Part shown: positions 18,324-26,914 of the stretch, piece after piece
Layout: each line of letters opens with the position of its first letter
Numbering within the stretch: position 1 is the stretch's first letter
DNA from: Flavobacterium sp.
GTDB lineage: Bacteria; Bacteroidota; Bacteroidia; Flavobacteriales; Flavobacteriaceae
Assembly (NCBI GenBank): GCA_030151565.1
Contig: JASLDM010000060.1
Coordinates: forward strand, 14,003 to 78,002
Reading direction: 5' to 3'
DNA length: 64,000 nt
Notes under the pieces: generated by a model
Databases searched by the model: none
What the model was told of the DNA's origin: nothing
Seen by the model: the letters and a program-made list of their open reading frames with translations, nothing else
Made by a program: the position numbers and the translations under genes

Positions 18324-19247
18324 TTATTCTGTAATAAAATTAGCAAGTATACTTACTAGTTCGGGATGTAACGGGTAATGACTCTTTGCGTAACTAGCCT
18401 GATTTTCTGCATCTGTTGTTACTTTCTTTAAAACGTGGTTCATTCCATCAAGCGTGATTAGTTTTGCAGCAGGTTTTGCTTGATGAAGTTTTTCTCCTTG
18501 TTTTAGATCCACTTGCAAATCTTTAGTTCCTTGTACAATTAATAAGGGTTTGTCTGTTTTTTGAACTTCGCGAATTGGATCCACTTGTATCCAAGAGATT
18601 AAGTAAGGTTGTACGCTGGGTCTAAAAAAGCTTTGTAACAAAGGGATCACGTCTTCAACTTGTTTTCCTTGCTTGAGCTCTTTTAAAATCTCGTCCGCTT
18701 TTTTGGATAAAAAAGGAGCGCTTTTGGTTATTTGATCACTTATAATATGATCAATTGTTTCTCCTTGTCCTGCTAAAAGTATAACTTTTTGTACTGAAGG
18801 GTTGTTGCTGTCCATCGTTGCAACCAAGGCTCCTTCGCTATGGCCAATTAATACTATTTTGGAGTAGCTTTTCTTAAAGTGATTTATGATTAAGTCAAGG
18901 TCTATACTTAGGTCTTGAAAACGCATGTTCTCTTCTTTTACGTCTTGCTTTTTGATTTGTGCAAGCATTCGTTTGTCAAAAGTAAATGTGTTAATTTTCT
19001 TTTTCGCTAACCCCTCAGCGAGTAGTTTGTAAGCATTTGTCGTTAACATTGGAGGTTGATTTCCATTTCTGTCTGTGGGACCAGAACCTGCGATTACAAT
19101 GCTTAAAAGGTCGCTCTTGGGATTGCTTAAATACAGATCTCCATGGATATCTGAGTCAATTACAATTGGTGTTACTTTGAAATCTTGTGCATTGGTAAGC
19201 CAAGAAAAAGCAAGAAGTATTAACGGGAGTAAGATGTTTTTAAACAT
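18324..19247 (-). CDS. Secreted alpha/beta hydrolase
   Basis: A 307-aa protein with a signal peptide (cut near TNAQ, residue 21), so it is predicted to act outside the cytoplasm. Alpha/beta hydrolase features: oxyanion segment AGSGPTDRNGN (53-63), nucleophile Ser137 in GHSEGA, acid in QGTKDLQV, and His in DGMNHVLK. This AGSGPTDRNGN form is typical of a group of bacterial secreted serine hydrolases of uncertain substrate. It sits in the DUF2089 operon, two bases after the preceding stop. Confidence 0.85.
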   Translation of the reverse strand: MFKNILLPLILLAFSWLTNAQDFKVTPIVIDSDIHGDLYLSNPKSDLLSIVIAGSGPTDRNGNQPPMLTTNAYKLLAEGLAKKKINTFTFDKRMLAQIKKQDVKEENMRFQDLSIDLDLIINHFKKSYSKIVLIGHSEGALVATMDSNNPSVQKVILLAGQGETIDHIISDQITKSAPFLSKKADEILKELKQGKQVEDVIPLLQSFFRPSVQPYLISWIQVDPIREVQKTDKPLLIVQGTKDLQVDLKQGEKLHQAKPAAKLITLDGMNHVLKKVTTDAENQASYAKSHYPLHPELVSILANFITE

Positions 19248-19249
19248 AA

Positions 19250-19834
19250 TTAATACAGGTAAACAAATATTTTTGAAGTAAACTCTGCTACTATAACAGC
19301 TACTAGGATAAGAAATTTATGAAGGTTTGTCTTAAGGTTTGTCGCTGTTTTAAAACCTTTGTAGACGAGTATACCGAATAAGACTAATGCAGCAATAGAG
19401 TAAATTGAGCTTACTCCTAACAAGATTAAATTGATAAATGGTAGGTTCATCATCTCTGCAGGATTGGTTATGTTCTGCATCATGTGATCTGATGTTTCTT
19501 GCATAAAACCTCCAAAGCCAAATATAGTAATAACATATAGCGGAATTCTTGAAATTAAAGCGATATTTAAAATATCTATTAGCCTCGTTTTAGGGTTTAT
19601 ATAACGCGCAAGAAGACTTAAAAAGGCGGTTAATAAAACGGTATTTAGAATGTTATCTAAGAAGGGCTGTTCTATTTGTACAGGCGTAGCACTGATGTGT
19701 ACATCTAGGACTCCGTCAAAGCGAGTAGAAGTAAGGTAGCCTAATATCGATGCTATGATAAGTGTAGAAAGACCAAATAATAAGAGTTGCCTTTCTTGTA
19801 AGCGTTCAAAAGGTTGGGTTAAGATTTTTGTCAT
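19250..19834 (-). CDS. Membrane protein, Yip1-like
   Basis: A 194-aa protein with about five membrane segments (near 20-37, 62-77, 92-107, 132-158, 176-192). The layout and the start PFERLQERQ resemble bacterial Yip1-domain proteins, but the match is by general pattern only. It begins four bases after the DUF2089 gene and ends two bases before the secreted hydrolase gene. Confidence 0.65.
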   Translation of the reverse strand: MTKILTQPFERLQERQLLLFGLSTLIIASILGYLTSTRFDGVLDVHISATPVQIEQPFLDNILNTVLLTAFLSLLARYINPKTRLIDILNIALISRIPLYVITIFGFGGFMQETSDHMMQNITNPAEMMNLPFINLILLGVSSIYSIAALVLFGILVYKGFKTATNLKTNLHKFLILVAVIVAEFTSKIFVYLY

Positions 19835-19838
19835 AATA

Positions 19839-20120
19839 TTAGTTTTGGGTTGTTTTTAGTTGTTCAATGTGGTTTATGATATCATCAAGTTTATTTCGTA
19901 CAGTTGGGTAGCTTATCTTCATCTGTAATGCCATTTGTTTGAGACTTCCACTATTGATGAAAAATTGAAAAATAAAGTCTTGTTCTTCTTGAGATAGTTG
20001 TAAAAGTAATGGTAAATCAAATGAACCGGTAACTCCTGTGTTACATTGGTCACAGCTAAGTTGTGTTACTTTTAGATCATTATTACAACTAGGGCAGTGT
20101 ATTGGGAGTTTGTTATTCAT
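19839..20120 (-). CDS. DUF2089 zinc-ribbon/HTH protein, probable regulator
   Basis: A 93-aa protein with an N-terminal zinc ribbon (CPSCNNDL...LSCDQC, residues 9-26) and a C-terminal helix-turn-helix (about 58-82, SLKQMALQMKISYPTVRNKL). This is the DUF2089 layout, in which the SYPTVRNKLD element is highly conserved. It is probably a DNA-binding regulator of its own operon, which is an inference from position as first gene. No TAnnTTTG box is visible in the AT-rich region upstream, so a different promoter type may be used. Confidence 0.85.
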   Translation of the reverse strand: MNNKLPIHCPSCNNDLKVTQLSCDQCNTGVTGSFDLPLLLQLSQEEQDFIFQFFINSGSLKQMALQMKISYPTVRNKLDDIINHIEQLKTTQN

Positions 20121-20187
20121 TATTAATAAAATATAGAATGTTTTTAATATAATTAATGCTAAGTTAAATAATATTTATAAATAGAGC

Positions 20188-20213
20188 AAAAAAAAGACGC
20201 TAATTAGCGTCTT
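20188..20213 (-). terminator. Terminator after MORN-like repeat gene
   Basis: Perfect 20-base palindrome centred on TAATTA (20194-20213), followed on the minus strand by eight T. Confidence 0.8.
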
Positions 20214-20234
20214 CTTAAACTATACTGTTTTATT

Positions 20235-22826
20235 TTAATAGTAATAATTGTTTCTCTCGTTATACGGATATAGGTTGTCACGAGTTAGTGGAGTTATAAA
20301 AGGTATTGCCTTGGCGTCATCTTTTTTACTTTTGATTTCGTAGGAAGCGATTTTTTCATTCTCACTATTAAAAAGTTGGTAGGAGATTTTGTTTTTCTTC
20401 TTAGTTAATACAAAATATTCTGCATCAGGTGTTTCTGGATTGTATGTGCTGTGAGCCATAGCTAGTGTTCCTGAAATGAGTTGTCCACGGTCAAGTTTTG
20501 CTTGACGTACAATTTTATTGTTTTCATAATAGGTAACTGTTCCCGTCAATTGAAACTCGTCTGTCATCTGATAAGAATATGTCATTTTATTGGTTTCGGT
20601 ATCATATATTTCGACACTTGAGATACCTTGAGTTGCATCATATTCTTTTTTATAAATAAGATTATCCATATCGTCTTTTTCTTCGATTAGGATTAATGTG
20701 CCTTCTTCGTAAACTTCTTTTCTGGTTTCAGAATTGTACGTTTGACTTATTTTTATCCCTTGATACGGTACACCTTCTTGGTATTCTAATCTCGAAATTT
20801 CAGTACCTTCCGTGTTAAAATAAATAGCTTCACCGTGATATTCATCATTTACAAAAGGAATTCTAGCAGTCACAACGCCGTCTTGAAATTCTTCTTCAAA
20901 TTCTTTGATACCTAAATGGTAGTAAGTTCTTGACGTTATTTCTTCAGGGTTAAAAATAGAATAAGTTACTTCTTCTTGGTCTTTTAGTCCCTTTTTGTAA
21001 TTTGTAACAGTCAATTGGTATTCATCTTGTTCATAAACTGTTCCTTCGTATGGCAGTCCTTCTTTATACGATACTGTAGAGATTAATTTGCCTTGTGCGT
21101 AAAATTTCCCAGATTTGTAAAAATCGATTTCAGATTGCAAAGATGGTTCCGGTGTTTCAAATGAAAAGAGGGATGTTGCACTGTAGTCAATTACATAGTT
21201 TTTTGCACTAAGTTTTTTTCCGTTTTCGAAATGTTGAATCGATTTGATTTTATCATTATCAAAGAATTCAATTAAAGTTCCGTGTTGTTTTTTAAAATCA
21301 AATTGTCCGATACTTTTTCCTTTAGAATCGTAATAACTAGCTGAGACAGGTTGGTAGTCTTCAAAAAGCTCTTCTTTTTTAAGTGTACCGTTTTCGTTAA
21401 ATGAACGATGCTTAACTATCGCTCCATCTTTATAAAATACTTCTTGTTCCTTTTGACGTTTTCCATCGACAATTCTATAAGAGATGAGGTAAGTTGTTTC
21501 TCCATCCTTATATTGCGTTTCGGAAAGGATTTTTCCATCTGTAAGGGATAGTGATTTCCCCTCAATAGGAGTCCAATATGAGCCATCGTTTTCTTGGCTG
21601 TAGGTTAAAGTTGAAAGAACTTTTCCTTTTTTATCATAATAAGTACTTTTTCGATCTTTTTTTAGTTCAAAAACTTCTCCAGTACTATAATAATGAACTT
21701 CTTCTACAAGTGTACCTTCTTTGTAAGTGGTTTTACTTTCAGTAGTTAAAAATGTTCCATCCCAAGGAGAATAGCCCTCTTCATCGTAGTTTATAAATGT
21801 TTTTAAGCTACCATCTTCATTCCAATATTCAATTTTTTTAATGCCGTAATTAGCGTTGAGGTATGTTGTTGTTTCTTTTAAAATACCTCGGTCGTTGTAT
21901 TCTTCAATTATGGTAGGTGCATTGTCTTTGTAAAAATCTATTTGACGTATGAAATCTTCTTTTCCTTCATCATAGTGAAAAATAATACTTTTCCCTTCAT
22001 TGTATGGATTTTCATAATCAGAGCTTGTTTTGAAAACACCAATGTTCTTTTGGTTTTTGTCAAAAAAAGTTGTTGTGTTATAAGGGGAATCCATGGTTGT
22101 TTTACTTTTTATACTTCCGTCACTATAGAAAAGTATTGTTGATACAAGTTCCGTAGATTCATAACTGTCAATTTGAGAAATACGAAATGGATTGTGGGCA
22201 AACGTATATTTGTTTCCTGTTTGTGCCTGGTAATCTTCATCAAACTCCAAAGCGCTTAATAAGGAGCCATCTTTGTCAAAAGTTTCTGTTAAATAAGGGA
22301 TTTCATCTTTAAAATAAATAACTTGACGATAGTTTTGACCTTCTTTAGCTTGAAGAGTAAGTTTTAATATGGCACCTTCTTCTGCATCAATAAAGGTGTA
22401 GCAATCATTATATTCTACGACAAAAGTACCATCATAAAGTTTGTTTTCTTTATAAGTACTCGCTATTGTTGTTCCATCTTTTAAGATGCTTGTTGCTTGG
22501 CCATCAGCATTTCCATCTACATAAGTTACTTTGTTAAGTAAGCGTCCGTCTTTTTCGAAAATTTTAAATGTTCCAATGTATTTACTATTGGAAGCATCTT
22601 GGCTTGAAACAATACCTTTAGAATGTAATTTGTGATCTAGGGTAAAGGTCGAGATTTCATTTTCTTTTTTAGAAATTGGACTTTTGAATTTGTAATAAAC
22701 CGCATCTTCTTTGATCGTTTTTTGATCTAAATAGTTTGTCCAGATTGTATCTTTCTGAACCTGCGCTTGAGCAAATAAACTTCCTAATAAAGTAATGGGT
22801 AATACAAGTTGTCTTTTTTTAATCAT
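20235..22826 (-). CDS. Secreted MORN-like (YwqK-type) repeat protein
   Basis: An 863-aa protein with a signal peptide cut near AQAQ (about residue 21). The rest is a long series of short beta-hairpin repeats of the form Y/F-x-D/E-G-x-L followed by a strand, for example FDKDGSLLSALEF, WNEDGSLKTF, YDKKGKVLSTL, FNENGTLKKEELF and YKEGLPYEGT. These are MORN-variant repeats of the kind also seen in YwqK-type proteins. Such repeats usually form an elongated beta surface for binding membranes or proteins; the actual role is unknown. No catalytic domain or type IX sorting tail is visible; the C-terminus ends in NERNNYYY. It is monocistronic. Confidence 0.8.
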   Translation of the reverse strand: MIKKRQLVLPITLLGSLFAQAQVQKDTIWTNYLDQKTIKEDAVYYKFKSPISKKENEISTFTLDHKLHSKGIVSSQDASNSKYIGTFKIFEKDGRLLNKVTYVDGNADGQATSILKDGTTIASTYKENKLYDGTFVVEYNDCYTFIDAEEGAILKLTLQAKEGQNYRQVIYFKDEIPYLTETFDKDGSLLSALEFDEDYQAQTGNKYTFAHNPFRISQIDSYESTELVSTILFYSDGSIKSKTTMDSPYNTTTFFDKNQKNIGVFKTSSDYENPYNEGKSIIFHYDEGKEDFIRQIDFYKDNAPTIIEEYNDRGILKETTTYLNANYGIKKIEYWNEDGSLKTFINYDEEGYSPWDGTFLTTESKTTYKEGTLVEEVHYYSTGEVFELKKDRKSTYYDKKGKVLSTLTYSQENDGSYWTPIEGKSLSLTDGKILSETQYKDGETTYLISYRIVDGKRQKEQEVFYKDGAIVKHRSFNENGTLKKEELFEDYQPVSASYYDSKGKSIGQFDFKKQHGTLIEFFDNDKIKSIQHFENGKKLSAKNYVIDYSATSLFSFETPEPSLQSEIDFYKSGKFYAQGKLISTVSYKEGLPYEGTVYEQDEYQLTVTNYKKGLKDQEEVTYSIFNPEEITSRTYYHLGIKEFEEEFQDGVVTARIPFVNDEYHGEAIYFNTEGTEISRLEYQEGVPYQGIKISQTYNSETRKEVYEEGTLILIEEKDDMDNLIYKKEYDATQGISSVEIYDTETNKMTYSYQMTDEFQLTGTVTYYENNKIVRQAKLDRGQLISGTLAMAHSTYNPETPDAEYFVLTKKKNKISYQLFNSENEKIASYEIKSKKDDAKAIPFITPLTRDNLYPYNERNNYYY

Positions 22827-22860
22827 AAGTAGAGAAAATTTTGAAGGGCTAAAAATAAAA

Positions 22861-22888
22861 AAAATCTTCAGTATAACTGAAGATTTTT
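22861..22888 (-). terminator. Terminator after DUF2805 gene
   Basis: AAAATCTTCAGT/ACTGAAGATTTT stem with short loop and A run on the plus strand (T run on the minus strand). Confidence 0.8.
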
Positions 22889-22892
22889 ATCA

Positions 22893-23168
22893 TTAATCGA
22901 ATTTATTTTTAAAATAGTATTTGCTGTCCAAATCGTCTAAATCATCATCTTGGAATTTGTTGGGTTTCGGTTTTTTCGTTGCGACCCTTTTTTTCCATAG
23001 TTCAAATTCTTCCGTAGAGAATTTATCTTTCATAATTTTCGTGACTTCTTTCTCAGATAAGCCAAACTCATTTTTAATTGCTTCAAAAGGTTTTTTTTCC
23101 TCTTTAGCCATTGTTATCACACGATCTTTAGTATCGTAGTCTAACTCAAAGTTCTTTCCTTTTTTCAT
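22893..23168 (-). CDS. DUF2805 (TIGR03643) family protein
   Basis: A 91-aa basic protein. Residues 10-62 match the DUF2805 pattern: RVITMAKEEKKPFEAIKNEFGLSEKEVTKIMKD in consecutive segments, then EFELWKKRV. The FGLSEKEVTKIM part looks like a helix-turn-helix, so nucleic-acid binding is possible but unproven. The C-terminal 30 residues are charged and low in complexity. It is monocistronic. Confidence 0.82.
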   Translation of the reverse strand: MKKGKNFELDYDTKDRVITMAKEEKKPFEAIKNEFGLSEKEVTKIMKDKFSTEEFELWKKRVATKKPKPNKFQDDDLDDLDSKYYFKNKFD

Positions 23169-23303
23169 TAGATGAAAAGTTAATCTAAATTTTAATGATT
23201 ACTAATTTTCTGTCAATATTAATAAAAATAACTGTATAACAAAATAGTTTGGTAAAATTTAATTGTTAACTTTTTAAGAAGCAGTCCTTTTGGAATCAGG
23301 TAA

Positions 23304-24266
23304 TTACCTTTTTTTTGAAAAAATAAGATTGCTGTTCATTAGAAAAATTGCCGATAGAATAAGTAAAATACCAACCCATTGTGTTAAAATAACGGTTTCA
23401 CTTAATACTAAATAGGCAACAGTAACAGAGACAGGTAGTTCTAGTGAAGAAATAATACTTCCTAGACCTACACCCGTGTGTGGGAATCCCATATTAAGGA
23501 AAATAGGAGGTATGATAGTACCAAACAGTGCTAGTAAAAGTCCCCATTTATAGAAAATAGCGAAGTCAAAGTCACGAATTCCACTTGTGTCACTCGAAAC
23601 AGATTGAAAAATATTTAATAAAAATTCAGAGTTATTTGGGCCAACTTGAGTAATTATAGTAAAGATAGATACAATGATTGTTGAGCCTAGAAGCATATAG
23701 AAACTTCGTTTTGGAGCTGGTAAATGAACCGCGACAAAGTTAGAAGTAAACATGGTTGTAGCGAAGGAACAAGCAGCTAAAAAACCAAAAATAACACCTC
23801 TTATATCTAGTTCAATTTTGTCTCCTAAAATATTTGTTGCTAAAACGGTTCCAAATAAAATTAAGAGAACAGCGATGATTTTTAATTTATTGGGAAACGT
23901 TTTGGTTGTAATACTTTCAATTACTACGCCAATCCAAACTGATTGCATTAGGAGTACTACTGCAATGGACGCATTGATATAACTTACAGCTAGATAGTAT
24001 AATACAGATGTAAAGCCCATAGATGTACCTGCTAATATGAGGTTTCGTATGTCTGATTTGCTTTCTACACTTTCGTTTGCGCTTTTTTTTCTAAAAACGT
24101 TTATAAATAGCATCCCTATAACACCTAGAAGTACTTGTGAAAAAGTGACTTCGGCTGTTGTATATCCAGCTGCATACGCAAGTTTTACAAAGGATGCTAA
24201 CATTCCAAAACTAGAGGCTCCAATGGCTACTAAGAAAACTCCCTTTGTAATATTTTGTTCTTTCAT
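23304..24266 (-). CDS. EamA/DMT family transporter
   Basis: A 320-aa protein with ten membrane segments arranged as two EamA repeats (about 8-140 and 158-314), the drug/metabolite transporter layout. Conserved points include the early GASSFG and the second-repeat GVGLGSIISSLELPVSV followed by LSETVILTQW. Members export amino acids or other metabolites; the substrate cannot be told from sequence. It has its own promoter box. Confidence 0.88.
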   Translation of the reverse strand: MKEQNITKGVFLVAIGASSFGMLASFVKLAYAAGYTTAEVTFSQVLLGVIGMLFINVFRKKSANESVESKSDIRNLILAGTSMGFTSVLYYLAVSYINASIAVVLLMQSVWIGVVIESITTKTFPNKLKIIAVLLILFGTVLATNILGDKIELDIRGVIFGFLAACSFATTMFTSNFVAVHLPAPKRSFYMLLGSTIIVSIFTIITQVGPNNSEFLLNIFQSVSSDTSGIRDFDFAIFYKWGLLLALFGTIIPPIFLNMGFPHTGVGLGSIISSLELPVSVTVAYLVLSETVILTQWVGILLILSAIFLMNSNLIFSKKR

Positions 24267-24286
24267 TTGTGTGATTTTTAAGCTTG

Positions 24287-24294
24287 CAAAGGTA
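24287..24294 (-). promoter_or_regulatory. Promoter -7 box before EamA gene
   Basis: TACCTTTG on the minus strand, 20 bases before the ATG. Confidence 0.65.
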
Positions 24295-24346
24295 TAAAAT
24301 TATTATCTAGCCGATGACATGGCTGTCTTAAGCTTGTGTGAATAAA

Positions 24347-24379
24347 AAAAGGTCTAGATTTTTTGAACCTAGACCTTTT
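24347..24379 (-). terminator. Terminator after htpG
   Basis: AAAGGTCTAG/CTAGACCTTT stem with 11-base loop and T run on the minus strand. Confidence 0.8.
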
Positions 24380-24401
24380 AAAAAGTATTTAATGTTTTGA
24401 A

Positions 24402-26267
24402 TTACTTCATTTCGTTAAAGTTTCTCTTAACAAATGCTGTTAATTCTTCACCTTTAAGTAGACCTTGTGCTAGTTTTGCTAGATCCATTGCCTGCTTAAT
24501 ATTTGAGTTTTGAGCCGCTTTGTCGCTATTATTTAAGATTTTTGAAGCCAATTCATGATTTGTGTTGACAACCAAGTTATACATTTCAGGTAAATTCCCC
24601 ATGCCAAACATTCCTCCGCCAGAAGCACTCATCTCTTTCATTCTACGCATAAACTCAGGTTGTGTAATTACAAAAGGCTCATCGTTACTATCCATTGCTT
24701 CTAGTTGGACAGTGTAGGTTTCCTTTGGAACTACTGTTTCAATTGCTTCTTGTAATGTTTTTTGTTCCTCTTCAGAAAGTTTTGAAATTACATTATCTTC
24801 TTTCTTAATTAGGTTACTGATGTGATCTGCATCAACACGAACAAACGTCATTTTCTCATTATCAGCTTCTAATTTTTGGATTAAATGTGAAACTATTGGA
24901 GAGTCTAATAGCAATACTTCGTAGCCTTTGTTTTTTGCTGCAGAGATATAGCTGTCTTGAGAGTCTTTGTTAGAAGCATAAAGAACAACAAGATTTCCAT
25001 CTTTGTCTGTTTGGGTATCTTTGATTTTATCTTTTAATTCTTCTAAAGTATAGTAAGTACCCGAAACGGTAGGATATAAAGTAAAGGCTCCAGCTTTTTC
25101 ATAGAATTTAGGCTCTGATAACATCCCGTATTCTAAAACGATTTTGATGTCATTCCATTTAGATTCAAAATCAGCACGATTCTCGTTAAATAGAGCTTTC
25201 AATTTATCAGCTACTTTACGGGTGATGTAATTTGAAATCTTTTTAACATTTCCATCTGCCTGTAAATACGATCTTGAAACATTCAATGGGATATCTGGAG
25301 AATCGATAACACCTTTTAGCATTGTTAAAAATTCAGGTACAATTCCTTCAACATTATCTGTTACATAGACTTGGTTTTGGTACAATTGAATTTTGTCTTT
25401 TTGCATTTGCAAATCAGCACTCAATTTAGGGAAGTATAAAATACCTGTTAAATTAAAAGGATAGTCTACATTTAGGTGAATATGAAAAAGAGGTTCTTCA
25501 AATTGCATTGGATATAGCTCTCTGTAGAAGTTTTTATAATCTTCATCATTTAATTCACTCGGTTGTTTTGTCCAAGCTGGATTCGGGTTATTGATAATTG
25601 TATCTACAGTGATTTCAACTTTATCATCGCCTTCTCCTTGAGTTTCTGTATGTGTACCAAATTTAATCGGAATTGGCATGAATTTATTATACTTAACAAG
25701 TAGCTCTCTAATCTTTCCTTCTTCAAGGAAATCAAGTGAATCTTCTGCTATATGTAAAACAATTTCAGTACCTCTATCTGATTTGTCACAAGATTCCAAA
25801 GTATATTCAGGACTACCATCACAAGTCCAATGTGCAGCAGCTTCATCTTTATATGACTTTGTGAAAATTTCCACTTTGTCTGCTACCATAAAAGCAGAAT
25901 AAAAACCAAGACCAAAGTGTCCGATAATCCCAGAGTCTTTTGCAGAATCTTTATATTTTTCTAAAAACTCTTCTGCTCCAGAAAAAGCTACTTGATTGAT
26001 GTATTTTTCAACTTCGTCTTTTGTCATTCCCAATCCTTGGTCAATGATATGAAGTTTTTTATTTTCTTTATCGATTTTAACTTCGATAATTGGGTCTCCA
26101 TATGCTACAGCTGTTTCACCAATGGTTGTTAAATGCTTTAGTTTTAGAGTAGCATCGGTAGCATTTGAAATCAATTCACGTAAGAAGATTTCATGGTCAC
26201 TATATAAAAACTTTTTAATCAGTGGAAAAATGTTTTCTACTGTAACATTAATTTTACCTGATGTCAT
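24402..26267 (-). CDS. htpG: Molecular chaperone HtpG (Hsp90)
   Basis: Bacterial Hsp90, an ATP-dependent dimeric chaperone. The 621-aa protein has the GHKL ATP-binding domain with ELISNATDA (about 31-39), DQGLGMT, and GHFGLGFYSAFMVADKV, followed by the middle domain with the NVSRSYLQ segment and a C-terminal dimerisation domain. Length is normal for HtpG. A 17-bp palindrome (26339-26355) lies 72 bases upstream and may be a heat-shock operator. It is divergent from a lipocalin-like lipoprotein gene. Confidence 0.96.
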   Translation of the reverse strand: MTSGKINVTVENIFPLIKKFLYSDHEIFLRELISNATDATLKLKHLTTIGETAVAYGDPIIEVKIDKENKKLHIIDQGLGMTKDEVEKYINQVAFSGAEEFLEKYKDSAKDSGIIGHFGLGFYSAFMVADKVEIFTKSYKDEAAAHWTCDGSPEYTLESCDKSDRGTEIVLHIAEDSLDFLEEGKIRELLVKYNKFMPIPIKFGTHTETQGEGDDKVEITVDTIINNPNPAWTKQPSELNDEDYKNFYRELYPMQFEEPLFHIHLNVDYPFNLTGILYFPKLSADLQMQKDKIQLYQNQVYVTDNVEGIVPEFLTMLKGVIDSPDIPLNVSRSYLQADGNVKKISNYITRKVADKLKALFNENRADFESKWNDIKIVLEYGMLSEPKFYEKAGAFTLYPTVSGTYYTLEELKDKIKDTQTDKDGNLVVLYASNKDSQDSYISAAKNKGYEVLLLDSPIVSHLIQKLEADNEKMTFVRVDADHISNLIKKEDNVISKLSEEEQKTLQEAIETVVPKETYTVQLEAMDSNDEPFVITQPEFMRRMKEMSASGGGMFGMGNLPEMYNLVVNTNHELASKILNNSDKAAQNSNIKQAMDLAKLAQGLLKGEELTAFVKRNFNEMK

Positions 26268-26338
26268 AATTAATTGTATTATTTTGATTAATTTTACTTT
26301 AAATATGAAGGTTCAAATTAGATACCAAAAAATAGAAT

Positions 26339-26355
26339 TCTGACAAGTTGTCAGA
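26339..26355. promoter_or_regulatory. Perfect 17-bp palindrome, candidate operator
   Basis: TCTGACAAGTTGTCAGA is an 8-1-8 perfect inverted repeat in the divergent region between htpG and the lipocalin-like gene. It has no T run and too small a loop to be a terminator, so a dimeric DNA-binding protein site is the simplest reading. Confidence 0.55.
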
Positions 26356-26434
26356 GCGAGGGCTTATTTGGAAATGTTCTAATGAACTTAGGCATATTGT
26401 TTGATTTAAAAGAGAATAATAAAAAATAAAAAAT

Positions 26435-26893
26435 ATGAAAAAGATAATGACAATTGCCTTGATGGCTGTTTTTGTAGTTTCTTGTAAACCAACTATGGAT
26501 ACAAAATCTCAGGTTGGCTTAAAAGGAAACTGGACTTTAACTAAAGTAGATCACATCGGAGGAGATTTTGTGAAAATTAACACGTTTAATATCGCTGATT
26601 CAAAGTGTTTTGTAGGAAGTGATTGGAAGTTTGTTTCGAATAACAACACAGGAGTAATTGCGTTAAATCAAGGAGGAGATTGTCCAATGTTTGAAAGTAA
26701 AATTAAATGGACTATTTCACCAACTGGAGACTTTAACTTTAAGTTTGTTGATGAAGGAGTTAAAGCGAAACATATTACTACAGGGTATTCGCTAAAAGTA
26801 ACAAACCAAACGGAAAGTTCTTTTCAATTGGTTGATAAGGTGTATGCAGGAGGTAAAACATACGATGTTGTGTATCAATTTCAAAGAAACTAA
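26435..26893 (+). CDS. Lipocalin-like lipoprotein
   Basis: A 152-aa lipoprotein (Cys17 in VVSC). The mature part starts with LKGNWTLTKVDH, the typical first strand of lipocalin-like and META-type beta barrels, has two cysteines (58 and 83) that could pair, and ends with YDVVYQFQRN. The ligand is unknown. The OmpA-type lipoprotein gene follows after 21 bases, so the two are one operon. Confidence 0.75.
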   Translation: MKKIMTIALMAVFVVSCKPTMDTKSQVGLKGNWTLTKVDHIGGDFVKINTFNIADSKCFVGSDWKFVSNNNTGVIALNQGGDCPMFESKIKWTISPTGDFNFKFVDEGVKAKHITTGYSLKVTNQTESSFQLVDKVYAGGKTYDVVYQFQRN

Positions 26894-26914
26894 CAAATTA
26901 ATAAAACAAACAAT

